Origin: Petrolisthes cinctipes
Lineage: Eukaryota; Arthropoda; Malacostraca; Decapoda; Porcellanidae
Length of the DNA stretch: 64,000 nucleotides
Direction: 5' to 3'
Assembly: GCA_033782935.1 (NCBI GenBank)
Contig: JAWQEG010000135.1
Location: forward strand, 622,501-686,500
Shown: one piece after another, positions 33,759 to 44,376 of the stretch
Layout: each line of letters starts with the position of its first letter
Numbering within the stretch: position 1 is the first letter of the stretch
Notes under the pieces: generated by a model
Seen by the model: only the letters and a program-made list of their open reading frames with translations
What the model was told of the DNA's origin: nothing
Database searches by the model: none
Program-made: the position numbers and the translations under genes

Positions 33759-33834
33759 AATGGAGTGGTAATTCACAATGACGTGAAGAGCAGCATGCTA
33801 AGAAAAACCCACTTTTTATAGACAAAAAGGATTT

Positions 33835-33880
33835 AATATGGACGTTTCGGAGGCAACTACCTCCCTCTTCAGCAGTACAG
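33835..33880 (-). ncRNA. Candidate hammerhead ribozyme, U13
   Basis: Reference core. Confidence 0.48.
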
Positions 33881-33961
33881 AGTTGAATGAAACATGAAAG
33901 GAAAATAGGCAGCTGACAGGAGGAGGGAGGGACAAGGTGTGTTCTGATGACAGACCACACC

Positions 33962-35527
33962 TCACCTCACCTCACCCAACCGACCTGACCTGGCCATTCC
34001 TAAGGGATCCGACCCCACATCTGGGAGGGATTTGACCACTAGTGCTCTCATTAATGGATCTAGTTTGAGCATACCTTCATTTAAGTAAAAGTTTTTATAG
34101 TGCTGTATACATACTGATTCTAATATTCTACGTTTCTTGAAATTGTTGCACTTAATTATCATTTTACCAGAATTCCAATCAATACAGTGGTTGTTGTCAT
34201 ATACATGGACAAAGTTAGCATTATTTGTGTTACAATTCGTCATATCTCGTTTATGTTCTTTCATTCTAACATATAAAGATCTCCCAGTTTCACCTATATA
34301 AACTAAGTCACAGTCTTTGCAAGGAATTTTGTATACTCCTGCTTGGGGCTGAACAGTGGCATTATTTCTTACAAGAGTAGTTTTGATACTAGAAGTATAT
34401 TTGAAGGATATGTTTACATCAAGTTCTCTGCTAACTGACTGAATTTCTTCCAGACTTTTTACATAAGGAAGACATAAATAAGGTTTCTTTTCGGACTGAC
34501 ATTTAGGAACATAGAAGGTTTTCCTAGCCTTATAATAAGCTTTTCTGACAAACCAATCAGGATATTTCAAGTTACGAAATATAATCCAAATTTTGTTGTT
34601 TTCTACCTCTAAATTTTGGGGGCTACAAATTCTTAATGCTCTGAGAAACAAGGTAGATATGACAGACATTTTGATAGATTCATTATTATAAGAGAAAAAA
34701 TGAATGTACATATCACAATGAGTGTGTTTCCTATAGACAGTGAAAGTAGGGAAGTCATTAATTTTAGTAACCAAAACATCAAGGAAGGGTAGGGACCCAT
34801 CAATTTCCCATTCCATTTTGAAATTGATAGATGGAACCAAGTCATTTAATTTGCAAAAGAAATCTTCAAAATTATTGAGACTGTTGGGCCAAAAGGAGAA
34901 AATGTCATCTACATACCTATGCCATATTAGATTTGGGGGTGCAAGGTTGGATAATAACTCAGTTTCAAAAAAATCCATATACAAATTACTAAGGATGGGG
35001 GATAACGGCGACCCCATAGCATTGCCAAAACGCTGAATGAAGAATTTATCATTAAAAGAAAAAGCATTGGATGAAACACAAAGATTAATTATATCAAGGA
35101 AGGAAGATATTGGCATACCCAAATCTAAATCATAGTCTGGCATTTTCCTACTTAGAAATTCTAATACATCGTTAAGTGGCACTTTAGTGAAGAGTGAATC
35201 TACATCAAAACTTACCATTTTTCCATTAGTTAGGTTTAGAGACTTAATTTTATCATTAAAATGTGAGGAATTTTTAATGTGTGAACTTGAGATGCATCCC
35301 ACTAATGGTGATAATTTATTGGCTAAGAATGTTGATAATTTGTAGCTAAATGATCCACAGTACGAAACAATGGGGCGAAGAGGAACACCATTCTTATGTG
35401 TTTTGGGTAGACCATATATGTGTAGAAGTTTAGGGTTGACTTGCATGAACCATTTGGCATCGATGTTGGGCACATTATTGAGTAGTTCTTTCACAGTACG
35501 GTTGAACCGGGTGGACAGGCACTTTAA
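33962..35527 (-). CDS. ORF-B of U14: PLE RT plus GIY-YIG endonuclease, longest form
   Basis: 510 codons from the GTG. It is collinear with U1 to residue 469, then continues as YLNEGMLKLDP to VGSDP because the 2-bp TA that creates the FIT stop is absent. It adds 13 more codons because the TGA after VGSDP is TTA, ending inside the junction pentamers. All RT and GIY-YIG motifs are present. It has MDFFE after motif B, NNESIKM downstream, and SLYVR in the nuclease, shared with U15 and U16. Confidence 0.93.
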   Translation of the reverse strand, partial: LKCLSTRFNRTVKELLNNVPNIDAKWFMQVNPKLLHIYGLPKTHKNGVPLRPIVSYCGSFSYKLSTFLANKLSPLVGCISSSHIKNSSHFNDKIKSLNLTNGKMVSFDVDSLFTKVPLNDVLEFLSRKMPDYDLDLGMPISSFLDIINLCVSSNAFSFNDKFFIQRFGNAMGSPLSPILSNLYMDFFETELLSNLAPPNLIWHRYVDDIFSFWPNSLNNFEDFFCKLNDLVPSINFKMEWEIDGSLPFLDVLVTKINDFPTFTVYRKHTHCDMYIHFFSYNNESIKMSVISTLFLRALRICSPQNLEVENNKIWIIFRNLKYPDWFVRKAYYKARKTFYVPKCQSEKKPYLCLPYVKSLEEIQSVSRELDVNISFKYTSSIKTTLVRNNATVQPQAGVYKIPCKDCDLVYIGETGRSLYVRMKEHKRDMTNCNTNNANFVHVYDNNHCIDWNSGKMIIKCNNFKKRRILESVCIQHYKNFYLNEGMLKLDPLMRALVVKSLPDVGSDPLGMARSGRLGEVR

Positions 35528-36350
35528 TTAAGGGAGAAGATCTCAACTTTTCATAAGTGGTGACGTCATTTAATAGATTTAACATCTTTTCTTCGTAGTT
35601 AACTTTATCAAGTATCACAACTGAGTTGCTCTTGTCAGCTTTAGTTATGAAAATGGAGTTGTTTTTTCTTAAATTCTCCAAGGCCAAACGAAACCGCCTA
35701 GGAATGGAATCATAGGAGTTAAAATGATCCAAAAAGCCATTGATTATAAAACCATTAAGGCACGGGAAATTATGCCTTCCATTAAATACAGACGCAACAA
35801 AATCTAGGGAAATATTTCTACCAGGTTTTAAAGCAAAAGAAAAACCCAGTTGCAACACTTGATTTTCAATTTCCGATAGCACATAGGACGACAAATTCAC
35901 CACTGAGCCCATAACACCACAGTTGTTCCACTCACTGGCACTGCACAATTCGCTGATGACTCTGTTGTGTCTAATCCTGGTCTTGTTCACTTCATGGTTA
36001 CACTTGTTACTGGCTGTCTGAAGTACGGATTCCAACAAATCATCATGAAGGTGTCCTTTGAGAAGTCGTATGTTACGTCGAAGAAGCCAATACGACTCAT
36101 CAACTTCTCGTTTTATGCAGGCAACATGCTCAAGTAGAGTGGCACGGGCAACATCAGGAAACGGTGTAGTCCTCCATCTAAAGAACGGCAAGAAAGACTT
36201 AGGGATGACTTGTTTATGGAGGAATTTCAGTTGAAGCTTCTTTTTCTTGACTGCCGTTAAACACTTCTCGTAACGTCGGAAGCAGGAGGTCAGGAACGGG
36301 AAAGTCAGCAGGAAGGAGGAGAAGAGGTGGTGTCTGATCGTGGGATCCAT
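35475..36350 (-). CDS. ORF-A of U14, intact
   Basis: 291 codons from the ATG at 36348-36350. It has GRNISLD, as in U16 and U21-U23, and IKVPVHP at the frame break. Confidence 0.82.
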   Translation of the reverse strand: MDPTIRHHLFSSFLLTFPFLTSCFRRYEKCLTAVKKKKLQLKFLHKQVIPKSFLPFFRWRTTPFPDVARATLLEHVACIKREVDESYWLLRRNIRLLKGHLHDDLLESVLQTASNKCNHEVNKTRIRHNRVISELCSASEWNNCGVMGSVVNLSSYVLSEIENQVLQLGFSFALKPGRNISLDFVASVFNGRHNFPCLNGFIINGFLDHFNSYDSIPRRFRLALENLRKNNSIFITKADKSNSVVILDKVNYEEKMLNLLNDVTTYEKLRSSPLIKVPVHPVQPYCERTTQ

Positions 36351-36426
36351 AATGGAGTGGTAATTCACAATGACGTGAAGAGCAGCATGTTAAGAAAAAC
36401 CCACTTTTTATAGACCAAAAGCATTT

Positions 36427-36472
36427 AATATGGACGTTTCTGAGGCAACTACCTCCCTCTTCAGCAGTACAG
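36427..36472 (-). ncRNA. Candidate hammerhead ribozyme, U14, stem II closing pair lost
   Basis: The last base of CCUCC is A, so the G-C pair next to GAAA becomes a G-A mismatch. Confidence 0.4.
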
Positions 36473-36553
36473 AGTTGAATGAAACATGAAAGGAAAATAG
36501 GCAGCTGACAGGAGGAGGGAGGGACAAGGTGTGTTCTGATGACAGACAACACC

Positions 36554-38119
36554 TCACCTCACCTCACCCAACCGACCTGACCTGGCCATTCCTAAGGGAT
36601 CCGACCCCACATCTGGGAGGGATTTGACCACTAGTGCTCTCATTAATGGATCTAGTTTGAGCATACCTTCATTTAAGTAAAAGTTTTTATAGTGCTGTAT
36701 ACATACTGATTCTAATATTCTACGTTTCTTGAAATTGTTGCACTTAATTATCATTTTACCAGAATTCCAATCAATACAGTGGTTGTTGTCATATACATGG
36801 ACAAAGTTAGCATTATTTGTGTTACAATTCGTCATATCTCGTTTATGTTCTTTCATTCTAACATATAAAGATCTCCCAGTTTCACCTATATAAACTAAGT
36901 CACAGTCTTTGCAAGGAATTTTGTATACTCCTGCTTGGGGCTGAACAGTGGCATTATTTCTTACAAGAGTAGTTTTGATACTAGAAGTATATTTGAAGGA
37001 TATGTTTACATCAAGTTCTCTGCTAACTGACTGAATTTCTTCCAGACTTTTTACATAAGGAAGACATAAATAAGGTTTCTTTTCGGACTGACATTTAGGA
37101 ACATAGAAGGTTTTCCTAGCCTTATAATAAGCTTTTCTGACAAACCAATCAGGATATTTCAAGTTACGAAATATAATCCAAATTTTGTTGTTTTCTACCT
37201 GTAAATTTTTGGGGCTACAAATTCTTAATGCTCTGAGAAACAAGGTAGATATGACAGACATTTTGATAGATTCATTATTATAAGAGAAAAAATGAATGTA
37301 CATATCACAATGAGTGTGTTTCCTATAGACAGTGAAAGTAGGGAAGTCATTAATTTTAGTAACCAAAACATCAAGGAAGGGTAGGGACCCATCAATTTCC
37401 CATTCCATTTTGAAATTGATAGATGGAACCAAGTCATTTAATTTGCAAAAGAAATCTTCAAAATTATTGAGACTGTTGGGCCAAAAGGAGAAAATGTCAT
37501 CTACATACCTATGCCATATTAGATTTGGGGGTGCAAGGTTGGATAATAACTCAGTTTCAAAAAATTCCATATACAAATTACTAAGGATGGGGGATAACGG
37601 CGACCCCATAGCATTGCCAAAACGCTGAATGAAGAATTTATCATTAAAAGAAAAAGCATTGGATGAAACACAAAGATTAATTATATCAAGGAAGGAAGAT
37701 ATTGGCATACCCAAATCTAAATCATAGTCTGGCATTTTCCCACTTAGAAATTCTAATACATCGTTAAGTGGCACTTTAGTGAGGAGTGAATCTACATCAA
37801 AACTTACCATTTTTCCATTAGTTAGGTTTAGAGACTTAATTTTATCATTAAAATGTGAGGAATTTTTAATGTGTGAACTTGAGATGCATCCCACTAATGG
37901 TGATAATTTATTGGCTAAGAATGTTGATAATTTGTAGTTAAATGATCCACAGTACGAAACAATGGGGCGAAGAGGAACACCATTCTTATGTGTTTTGGGT
38001 AGACCATATATGTGTGGAAGTTTAGGGTTGACTTGCATGAACCATTTGGCATCGATGTTGGGCACATTATTGAGTAGTTCTTTCACAGTACGGTTGAACC
38101 GGGTGGACAGACACTTTAA
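36554..38119 (-). CDS. ORF-B of U15: PLE RT plus GIY-YIG endonuclease, intact long form
   Basis: 510 codons with the same extended C-terminus as U14. It has DSLLTKV in motif A, MEFFE after motif B, SFNYKLS and SGKMPD as copy-specific residues. Confidence 0.93.
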   Translation of the reverse strand, partial: LKCLSTRFNRTVKELLNNVPNIDAKWFMQVNPKLPHIYGLPKTHKNGVPLRPIVSYCGSFNYKLSTFLANKLSPLVGCISSSHIKNSSHFNDKIKSLNLTNGKMVSFDVDSLLTKVPLNDVLEFLSGKMPDYDLDLGMPISSFLDIINLCVSSNAFSFNDKFFIQRFGNAMGSPLSPILSNLYMEFFETELLSNLAPPNLIWHRYVDDIFSFWPNSLNNFEDFFCKLNDLVPSINFKMEWEIDGSLPFLDVLVTKINDFPTFTVYRKHTHCDMYIHFFSYNNESIKMSVISTLFLRALRICSPKNLQVENNKIWIIFRNLKYPDWFVRKAYYKARKTFYVPKCQSEKKPYLCLPYVKSLEEIQSVSRELDVNISFKYTSSIKTTLVRNNATVQPQAGVYKIPCKDCDLVYIGETGRSLYVRMKEHKRDMTNCNTNNANFVHVYDNNHCIDWNSGKMIIKCNNFKKRRILESVCIQHYKNFYLNEGMLKLDPLMRALVVKSLPDVGSDPLGMARSGRLGEVR

Positions 38120-38942
38120 TTAAGGGAGAAGATCTCAACTTTTCATAAGTGGTGACGTCATTTAATAGAATTAACATCTTTTCTTCGTAGTTAACTTTAT
38201 CAAGTATCACAACTGAGTTGCTCTTGTCAGCTTTAGTTATGAAAATGGTGTTGTTTTTTCTTAAATTCTCCAAGGCCAAACGAAACCGCCTAGGAATGGA
38301 ATCATAGGAGTTAAAATGATCCAAAAAGCCATTGATTATAAAACCATTAAGGCACGGGAAATTATGCCTTCCATTAAATACAGACGCAACAAAATCTAGG
38401 GCAATATTTCTACCAGATTTTAGAGCAAAAGAAAAACCCAGTTGCAACACTTGATTTTCAATTTCCAATAGCACATAGGACGACAAATTCACCACTGAGC
38501 CCATAACACCACAGTTGTTCCACTCACTGGCACTGCACAATTCGCTGATGACTCTGTTGTGTCTAATCCTGGTCTTGTTCACTTCATGGTTACACTTGTT
38601 ACTGGCTGTCTGAAGTACGCATTCCAACAAATCATCATGAAGGTGTCCTTTGAGAAGTCGTATGTTACGTCGAAGAAGCCAATACGACTCATCAACTTCT
38701 CGTTTTATGCAGGCAACACGCTCAAGTAGAGTGGCACGGGCAACATCAGGAAACGGTGTAGTCCTCCATCTAAAGAACGGCAAGAAAGACTTAGGGATGA
38801 CTTGTTTATGGAGGAATTTCAGTTGAAGCTTCTTTTTCTTGACTGCCGTTAAACACTTCTCGTAACGTCGGAAGCAGGAGGTCAGGAACGGGAAAGTCAG
38901 CAGGAAGAAGGAGAAGAGGTGGTGTCTGATCGTGGGATCCAT
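38067..38942 (-). CDS. ORF-A of U15, intact
   Basis: 291 codons from the ATG at 38940-38942. Private changes include LLECVLQ, VLLEIEN and LKSGRN. Confidence 0.82.
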   Translation of the reverse strand: MDPTIRHHLFSFFLLTFPFLTSCFRRYEKCLTAVKKKKLQLKFLHKQVIPKSFLPFFRWRTTPFPDVARATLLERVACIKREVDESYWLLRRNIRLLKGHLHDDLLECVLQTASNKCNHEVNKTRIRHNRVISELCSASEWNNCGVMGSVVNLSSYVLLEIENQVLQLGFSFALKSGRNIALDFVASVFNGRHNFPCLNGFIINGFLDHFNSYDSIPRRFRLALENLRKNNTIFITKADKSNSVVILDKVNYEEKMLILLNDVTTYEKLRSSPLIKVSVHPVQPYCERTTQ

Positions 38943-39018
38943 AATGGAGTGGTAATTCACAATGACGTGAAGAGCAGCATGCTAAGAAAAACCCACTTTT
39001 TATAGACAAAAAGGATTT

Positions 39019-39064
39019 AATATGGACGTTTCGGAGGCAACTACCTCCCTCTTCAGCAGTACAG
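39019..39064 (-). ncRNA. Candidate hammerhead ribozyme, U15
   Basis: Reference core. Confidence 0.48.
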
Positions 39065-39145
39065 AGTTGAATGAAACATGAAAGGAAAATAGGCAGCTGA
39101 CAGGAGGAGGGAGGGACAAGGTGTGTTCTGATGACAGACCACACC

Positions 39146-40711
39146 TCACCTCACCTCACCCAACCGACCTGACCTGGCCATTCCTAAGGGATCCGACCCC
39201 ACATCTGGGAGGGATTTGACCACTAGTGCTCTCATTAATGGATCTAGTTTGAGCATACCTTCATTTAAGTAAAAGTTTTTATAGTGCTGTATACATACTG
39301 ATTCTAATATTCTACGTTTCTTGAAATTGTTGCACTTAATTATCATTTTACCAGAATTCCAATCAATACAGTGGTTGTTGTCATATACATGGACAAAGTT
39401 AGCATTATTTGTGTTACAATTCGTCATATCTCGTTTATGTTCTTTCATTCTAACATATAAAGATCTCCCAGTTTCACCTATATAAACTAAGTCACAGTCT
39501 TTGCAAGGAATTTTGTATACTCCTGCTTGGGGCTGAACAGTGGCATTATTTCTTACAAGAGTAGTTTTGATACTAGAAGTATATTTGAAGGATATGTTTA
39601 CATCAAGTTCTCTGCTAACTGACTGAATTTCTTCCAGACTTTTTACATAAGGAAGACATAAATAAGGTTTCTTTTCGGACTGACATTTAGGAACATAGAA
39701 GGTTTTCCTAGCCTTATAATAAGCTTTTCTGACAAACCAATCAGGATATTTCAAGTTACGAAATATAATCCAAATTTTGTTGTTTTCTACCTCTAAATTT
39801 TTGGGGCTACAAATTCTTAATGCTCTGAGAAACAAGGTAGATATGACAGACATTTTGATAGATTCATTATTATAAGAGAAAAAATGAATGTACATATCAC
39901 AATGAGTGTGTTTCCTATAGACAGTGAAAGTAGGGAAGTCATTAATTTTAGTAACCAAAACATCAAGGAAGGGTAGGGACCCATCAATTTCCCATTCCAT
40001 TTTGAAATTGATAGATGGAACCAAGTCATTTAATTTGCAAAAGAAATCTTCAAAATTATTGAGACTGTTGGGCCAAAAGGAGAAAATGTCATCTACATAC
40101 CTATGCCATATTAGATTTGGGGGTGCAAGGTTGGATAATAACTCAGTTTCAAAAAAATCCATATACAAATTACTAAGGATGGGGGATAACGGCGACCCCA
40201 TAGCATTGCCAAAACGCTGAATGAAGAATTTATCATTAAAAGAAAAAGCATTGGATGAAACACAAAGATTAATTATATCAAGGAAGGAAGATATTGGCAT
40301 ACCCAAATCTAAATCATAGTCTGGCATTTTCCTACTTAGAAATTCTAATACATCGTTAAGTGGCACTTTAGTGAAGAGTGAATCTACATCAAAACTTACC
40401 ATTTTTCCATTAGTTAGGTTTAGAGACTTAATTTTATCATTAAAATGTGAGGAATTTTTAATGTGTGAACTTGAGATGCATCCCACTAATGGTGATAATT
40501 TATTGGCTAAGAATGTTGATAATTTGTAGCTAAATGATCCACAGTACGAAACAATGGGGCGAAGAGGAACACCATTCTTATGTGTTTTGGGTAGACCATA
40601 TATGTGTTGAAGTTTAGGGTTGACTTGCATGAACCATTTGGCATCGATGTTGGGCACATTATTGAGTAGTTCTTTCACAGTACGGTTGAACCGGGTGGAC
40701 AGGCACTTTAA
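39146..40711 (-). CDS. ORF-B of U16: PLE RT plus GIY-YIG endonuclease, intact long form
   Basis: 510 codons. It shares MDFFE and FDVDSLF with U14 rather than with its neighbour U15. It reads PKLQHIY near the start. Confidence 0.93.
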   Translation of the reverse strand, partial: LKCLSTRFNRTVKELLNNVPNIDAKWFMQVNPKLQHIYGLPKTHKNGVPLRPIVSYCGSFSYKLSTFLANKLSPLVGCISSSHIKNSSHFNDKIKSLNLTNGKMVSFDVDSLFTKVPLNDVLEFLSRKMPDYDLDLGMPISSFLDIINLCVSSNAFSFNDKFFIQRFGNAMGSPLSPILSNLYMDFFETELLSNLAPPNLIWHRYVDDIFSFWPNSLNNFEDFFCKLNDLVPSINFKMEWEIDGSLPFLDVLVTKINDFPTFTVYRKHTHCDMYIHFFSYNNESIKMSVISTLFLRALRICSPKNLEVENNKIWIIFRNLKYPDWFVRKAYYKARKTFYVPKCQSEKKPYLCLPYVKSLEEIQSVSRELDVNISFKYTSSIKTTLVRNNATVQPQAGVYKIPCKDCDLVYIGETGRSLYVRMKEHKRDMTNCNTNNANFVHVYDNNHCIDWNSGKMIIKCNNFKKRRILESVCIQHYKNFYLNEGMLKLDPLMRALVVKSLPDVGSDPLGMARSGRLGEVR

Positions 40712-41538
40712 TTAAGGGAGAAGATCTCAACTTTTCATAAGTGGTGACGTCATTTAATAGATTTAACATCTTTTCTTCGTAGTTAACTTTATCAAGTATC
40801 ACAACTGAGTTGCTCTTGTCAGCTTTAGTTATGAAAATGGAGTTGTTTTTTCTTAAATTCTCCAAGGCCAAACGAAACCGCCTAGGAATGGAATCATAGG
40901 AGTTAAAATGATCCAAAAAGCCATTGATTATAAAACCATTAAGGCACGGGAAATTATGCCTTCCATTAAATACAGACGCAACAAAATCTAGGGAAATATT
41001 TCTACCAGGTTTTAAAGCAAAAGAAAAACCCAGTTGCAACACTTGATTTTCAATTTCCGATAGCACATAGGACGACAAATTCACCACTGAGCCCATAACA
41101 CCACAGTTGTTCCACTCACTGGCACTGCACAATTCGCTGATGACTCTGTTGTGTCTAATCCTGGTCTTGTTCACTTCATGGTTACACTTGTTACTGGCTG
41201 TCTGAAGTACGGATTCCAACAAATCATCATGAAGGTGTCCTTTGAGAAGTCGTATGTTACGTCGAAGAAGCCAATACGACTCATCAACTTCTCGTTTTTT
41301 GCAGGCAACATGCTCAAGTAGAGTGGCACGGGCAACATCAGGAAACGGTGTAGTCCTCCATCTAAAGAACGGCAAGAAAGACTTAGGGATGACTTGTTTA
41401 TAGAGTAATTTCAGTTGAAGCTTCTTTTTCTTGACTGCCGTTAATTAAACACTTCTCGTAACGTCGGAAGCAGGAGGTCAGGAACGGGAAAGTCAGCAGG
41501 AAGGAGGAGAAGAGGTGGTGTCTGATCGTGGGATCCAT
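40659..41538 (-). pseudogene. ORF-A of U16, 4-bp insertion near the N-terminus
   Basis: The ATG is at 41536-41538. A TTAA duplication at 41441-41448 shifts the frame around codon 31. Downstream, the frame is open to TAA at 40659. It reads CKKREV for CIKREV. Confidence 0.85.
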
Positions 41539-41614
41539 AATGGAGTGGTAATTCACAATGACGTGAAGAGCAGCATGCTAAGAAAAACCCCCTTTTTATA
41601 GACAAAAAGGATTT

Positions 41615-41660
41615 AATATGGACGTTTCGGAGGCAACTACCTCCCTCTTCAGCAGTACAG
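41615..41660 (-). ncRNA. Candidate hammerhead ribozyme, U16
   Basis: Reference core. Confidence 0.48.
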
Positions 41661-41850
41661 AGTTGAATGAAACATGAAAGGAAAATAGGCAGCTGACAGG
41701 AGGAGGGAGGGACAAGGTGTGTTCTGATGACAGACAACACCTCACCCAACCGACCTGACCTGGCCATTCCTCAGGGATCCGACCCTACATCTGGGAGGGA
41801 TTTGACCACTAGTGCTCTCATTAATGGATCTAGTTTGAGCATACCTTCAT

Positions 41851-43299
41851 TTAAGTTATAAAGTTTTTATAGTGCTGTATACATACTGATTCTAATATTC
41901 TACGTTTCTTGAAATTGTTGCACTTAATTATCATTTTACTAGAATTCCAATCAATACAGTGGTTGTTGTCATATGCATGGACAAAGTTAGCATTATTTGT
42001 GTTACAATTCGTCATATCTCGTTTATGTTCTTTCATTCTAACATCTAAAGATCTCCCAGTTTCACCTATATAAACTAAGTCACAGTCTTTGCAAGGAATT
42101 TTGTATACTCCTGCTTGGGGCTGAACAGTGGCATTATTTCTTACAAGAGTAGTTTTGATTCTAGAAGTATATTTGAAGGATATGTTTACATCAAGTTCTC
42201 TGCTAACTGACTGAATTTCTTCCAGACTTTTTACATAAGGAAGACATAAATAAGGTTTCTTTTCAGACTGACATTTAGGAACATAGAAGGTTTTCCTAGC
42301 CTTATAATAAGCTTTTCTGACAAACCAATCAGGATATTTCAAGTTACGAAATATAATCCAAATTTTGTTGTTTTCTACCTCTAAATTTTTGGGGCTACAA
42401 ATTCTTAATGCTCTGAGAAACAAGGTAGATATGACAGACATTTTGATAGAATCATTATGATAAGAGAAAAAATGAATATACATATCACAATGAGTGTGTT
42501 TCCTATAGACAGTGAGAGTAGGGAAGTCATTAATTTTAGTAACCAAAACATCAAGGAAGGGTAGGGACCCATCAATTTCCCATTCCATTTTGAAATTGAT
42601 AGATGGAACCAAGTCATTTAATTTGCAAAAGAAATCTTCAAAATTATTGAGACTGTTGGGCCAAAAGGAGAAAATGTCATCTACATACCTATGCCATATT
42701 AGATTTGGGGGTGCAATGTTGGATAATAACTCAGTTTCAAAAAATTCAAAATACAAATTACTAAGGATGGGGAATAACGGCGACCCCAAAGCATTGCCAA
42801 AACGCTGAATGAAGAATTTATCATTAAAAGAAAAAGCATTGGATGAAACACAAAGATTAATTAATTCAAGGAAGGAAGATATTGGCATACCCATATCTAA
42901 ATCATAGTCTGGCATTTTCCTACTTAGAAATTCTAATACATCGTTAAGTGGCACTTTAGTGAAGAGTGAATCTACATCAAAACTTACCATTTTTCCATTA
43001 GTTAGGTTTAGAGACTTAATTTTATTATTAAAATGTTAGGAATTTTTAATGTGTGAACTTGAGATGCATCCCACTAATGGTGATAATTTATTGGCTAAGA
43101 ATGTTGATAATTTGTAGCTAAATGATCCACAGTACGAAACAATGGGGCGAAGAGGAACACCATTCTTATGTGTTTTGGGTAGACCATATATGTGTGGAAG
43201 TTTAGGGTTGACTTGCATGAACCATTTGGCATCGATGTTGGGCACATTATTGAGTAGTTCTTTCACAGTACGGTTGAACCGGGTGGACAGACACTTTAA
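41851..43299 (-). pseudogene. ORF-B of U17, one nonsense codon before motif A
   Basis: TAA at 43036-43038 replaces a Ser in KNSSHF and is shared with U18. The rest of the RT and nuclease is open and ends in FIT. Motif B reads GNALGSPLFP. Confidence 0.88.
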
Positions 43300-44063
43300 T
43301 TAAGGGAGAAGATCTCAACTTTTCATAAGTGGTGACGTCATTTAATAGATTTAACATCTTTTCTTCGTAGTTAACTTTATCAAGTATCACAACTGAGTTG
43401 CTCTTGTCAGCTTTAGTTATGAAAATGGAGTTGTTTTTTCTTAAATTCTCCAAGGCCAAACGAAACCGCCTAGGAATGGAATCATAGGAGTTAAAATTAT
43501 CCAAAAAGCCATTAATTATAAAATCATTAAGGCACGGGAAATTATGCCTTACATTAAATACAGACGCAACAAAATCTAGGGCAATATTTCTACCAGGTTT
43601 TAGAGCAAAAGAAAAACAAATAACACCACAGTTGTTCCACTCACTGGCACTGCACAATTCGCTGATGACTCTGTTGTGTCTAATCCTGGTCTTGTTCACT
43701 TCATGGTTACACTTGTTACTGGCTGTCTGAAGTACGGATTCCAACTAATCATCATGAAGGTGTCCTTTGAGAAGTCGTATGTTACGTCGAAGAAGCCAAT
43801 ACGACTCATCAACTTCTCGTTTTATGCAGGCAACACGCTCAAGTAGAGTGGCACGGGCAACATCAGGAAACGGTGTAGTCCTCCATCTAAAGAACGGCAA
43901 GAAAGACTTAGGGATGACTTGTTTATGGAGTAATTTCAGTTGAAGCTTCTTTTTCTTGACTGCCGTTAATTAAACACTTCTCGTAACGTCGGAAGCAGGA
44001 GGTCAGGAACGGGAAAGTCAGCAGGAAGGAGGAGAAGAGGTGGTGTCTGATCGTGGGATCCAT
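43247..44063 (-). pseudogene. ORF-A of U17, deletion, stop and frameshift
   Basis: The ATG is at 44061-44063. Defects: TTAA insertion near 43966-43973, TAG at 43745-43747 (Leu in DDLLES), and the in-frame 63-bp deletion at 43617-43620 with two extra substitutions at the join. Confidence 0.85.
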
Positions 44064-44139
44064 AATGGAGTGGTAATTCACAATGACGTGAAGAGCAGCA
44101 TGCTAAGAAAAACCCCCTTTTTATAGACAAAAAGGATTT

Positions 44140-44185
44140 AATATGGACGTTTCGGAGGCAACTACCTCCCTCTTCAGCAGTACAG
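44140..44185 (-). ncRNA. Candidate hammerhead ribozyme, U17
   Basis: Reference core. Confidence 0.48.
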
Positions 44186-44376
44186 AGTTGAATGAAACAT
44201 GAAAGGAAAATAGGCAGCTGACAGGAGGAGGGAGGGATCACGGTGTGTTCTGATGACAGACAACACCTCACCCAACCGACCTGACCTGGCCATTCCTCAG
44301 GTATCCGATCCTACATCTGGGAGGGATTTGACCACTAGTGCTCTCATTAATGGATCTAGTTTGAGCATACCTTCAT

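Larger units (their letters stand above)
31392..33980 (-). mobile_element. PLE unit U13 (B/C mosaic)
   Basis: 2589 bp; CTCAC x3 at the U14 junction. The 3' half is B-like (VEKQNW, Trp to TAG). The 5' half matches U15. Confidence 0.93.
33981..36572 (-). mobile_element. PLE unit U14 (subfamily C, best preserved)
   Basis: 2592 bp; CTCAC x3 at the U15 junction. Both ORFs are full length and the only visible coding defect is the universal frame break. Confidence 0.95.
36573..39164 (-). mobile_element. PLE unit U15 (subfamily C)
   Basis: 2592 bp; CTCAC x3 at the U16 junction. Both ORFs are full length. Confidence 0.95.
39165..41750 (-). mobile_element. PLE unit U16 (C/D mosaic)
   Basis: 2586 bp. 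The RT half is nearly identical to U14. The 5' end has the D-type TTAA insertion, and CTCAC x1 at the U17 junction. Confidence 0.94.
41751..44276 (-). mobile_element. PLE unit U17 (subfamily D, 63-bp deletion)
   Basis: 2526 bp, short by 63 bp in ORF-A. CTCAC x1 at the U18 junction. It shares the TTAA insertion with U16 and U18. Confidence 0.94.
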
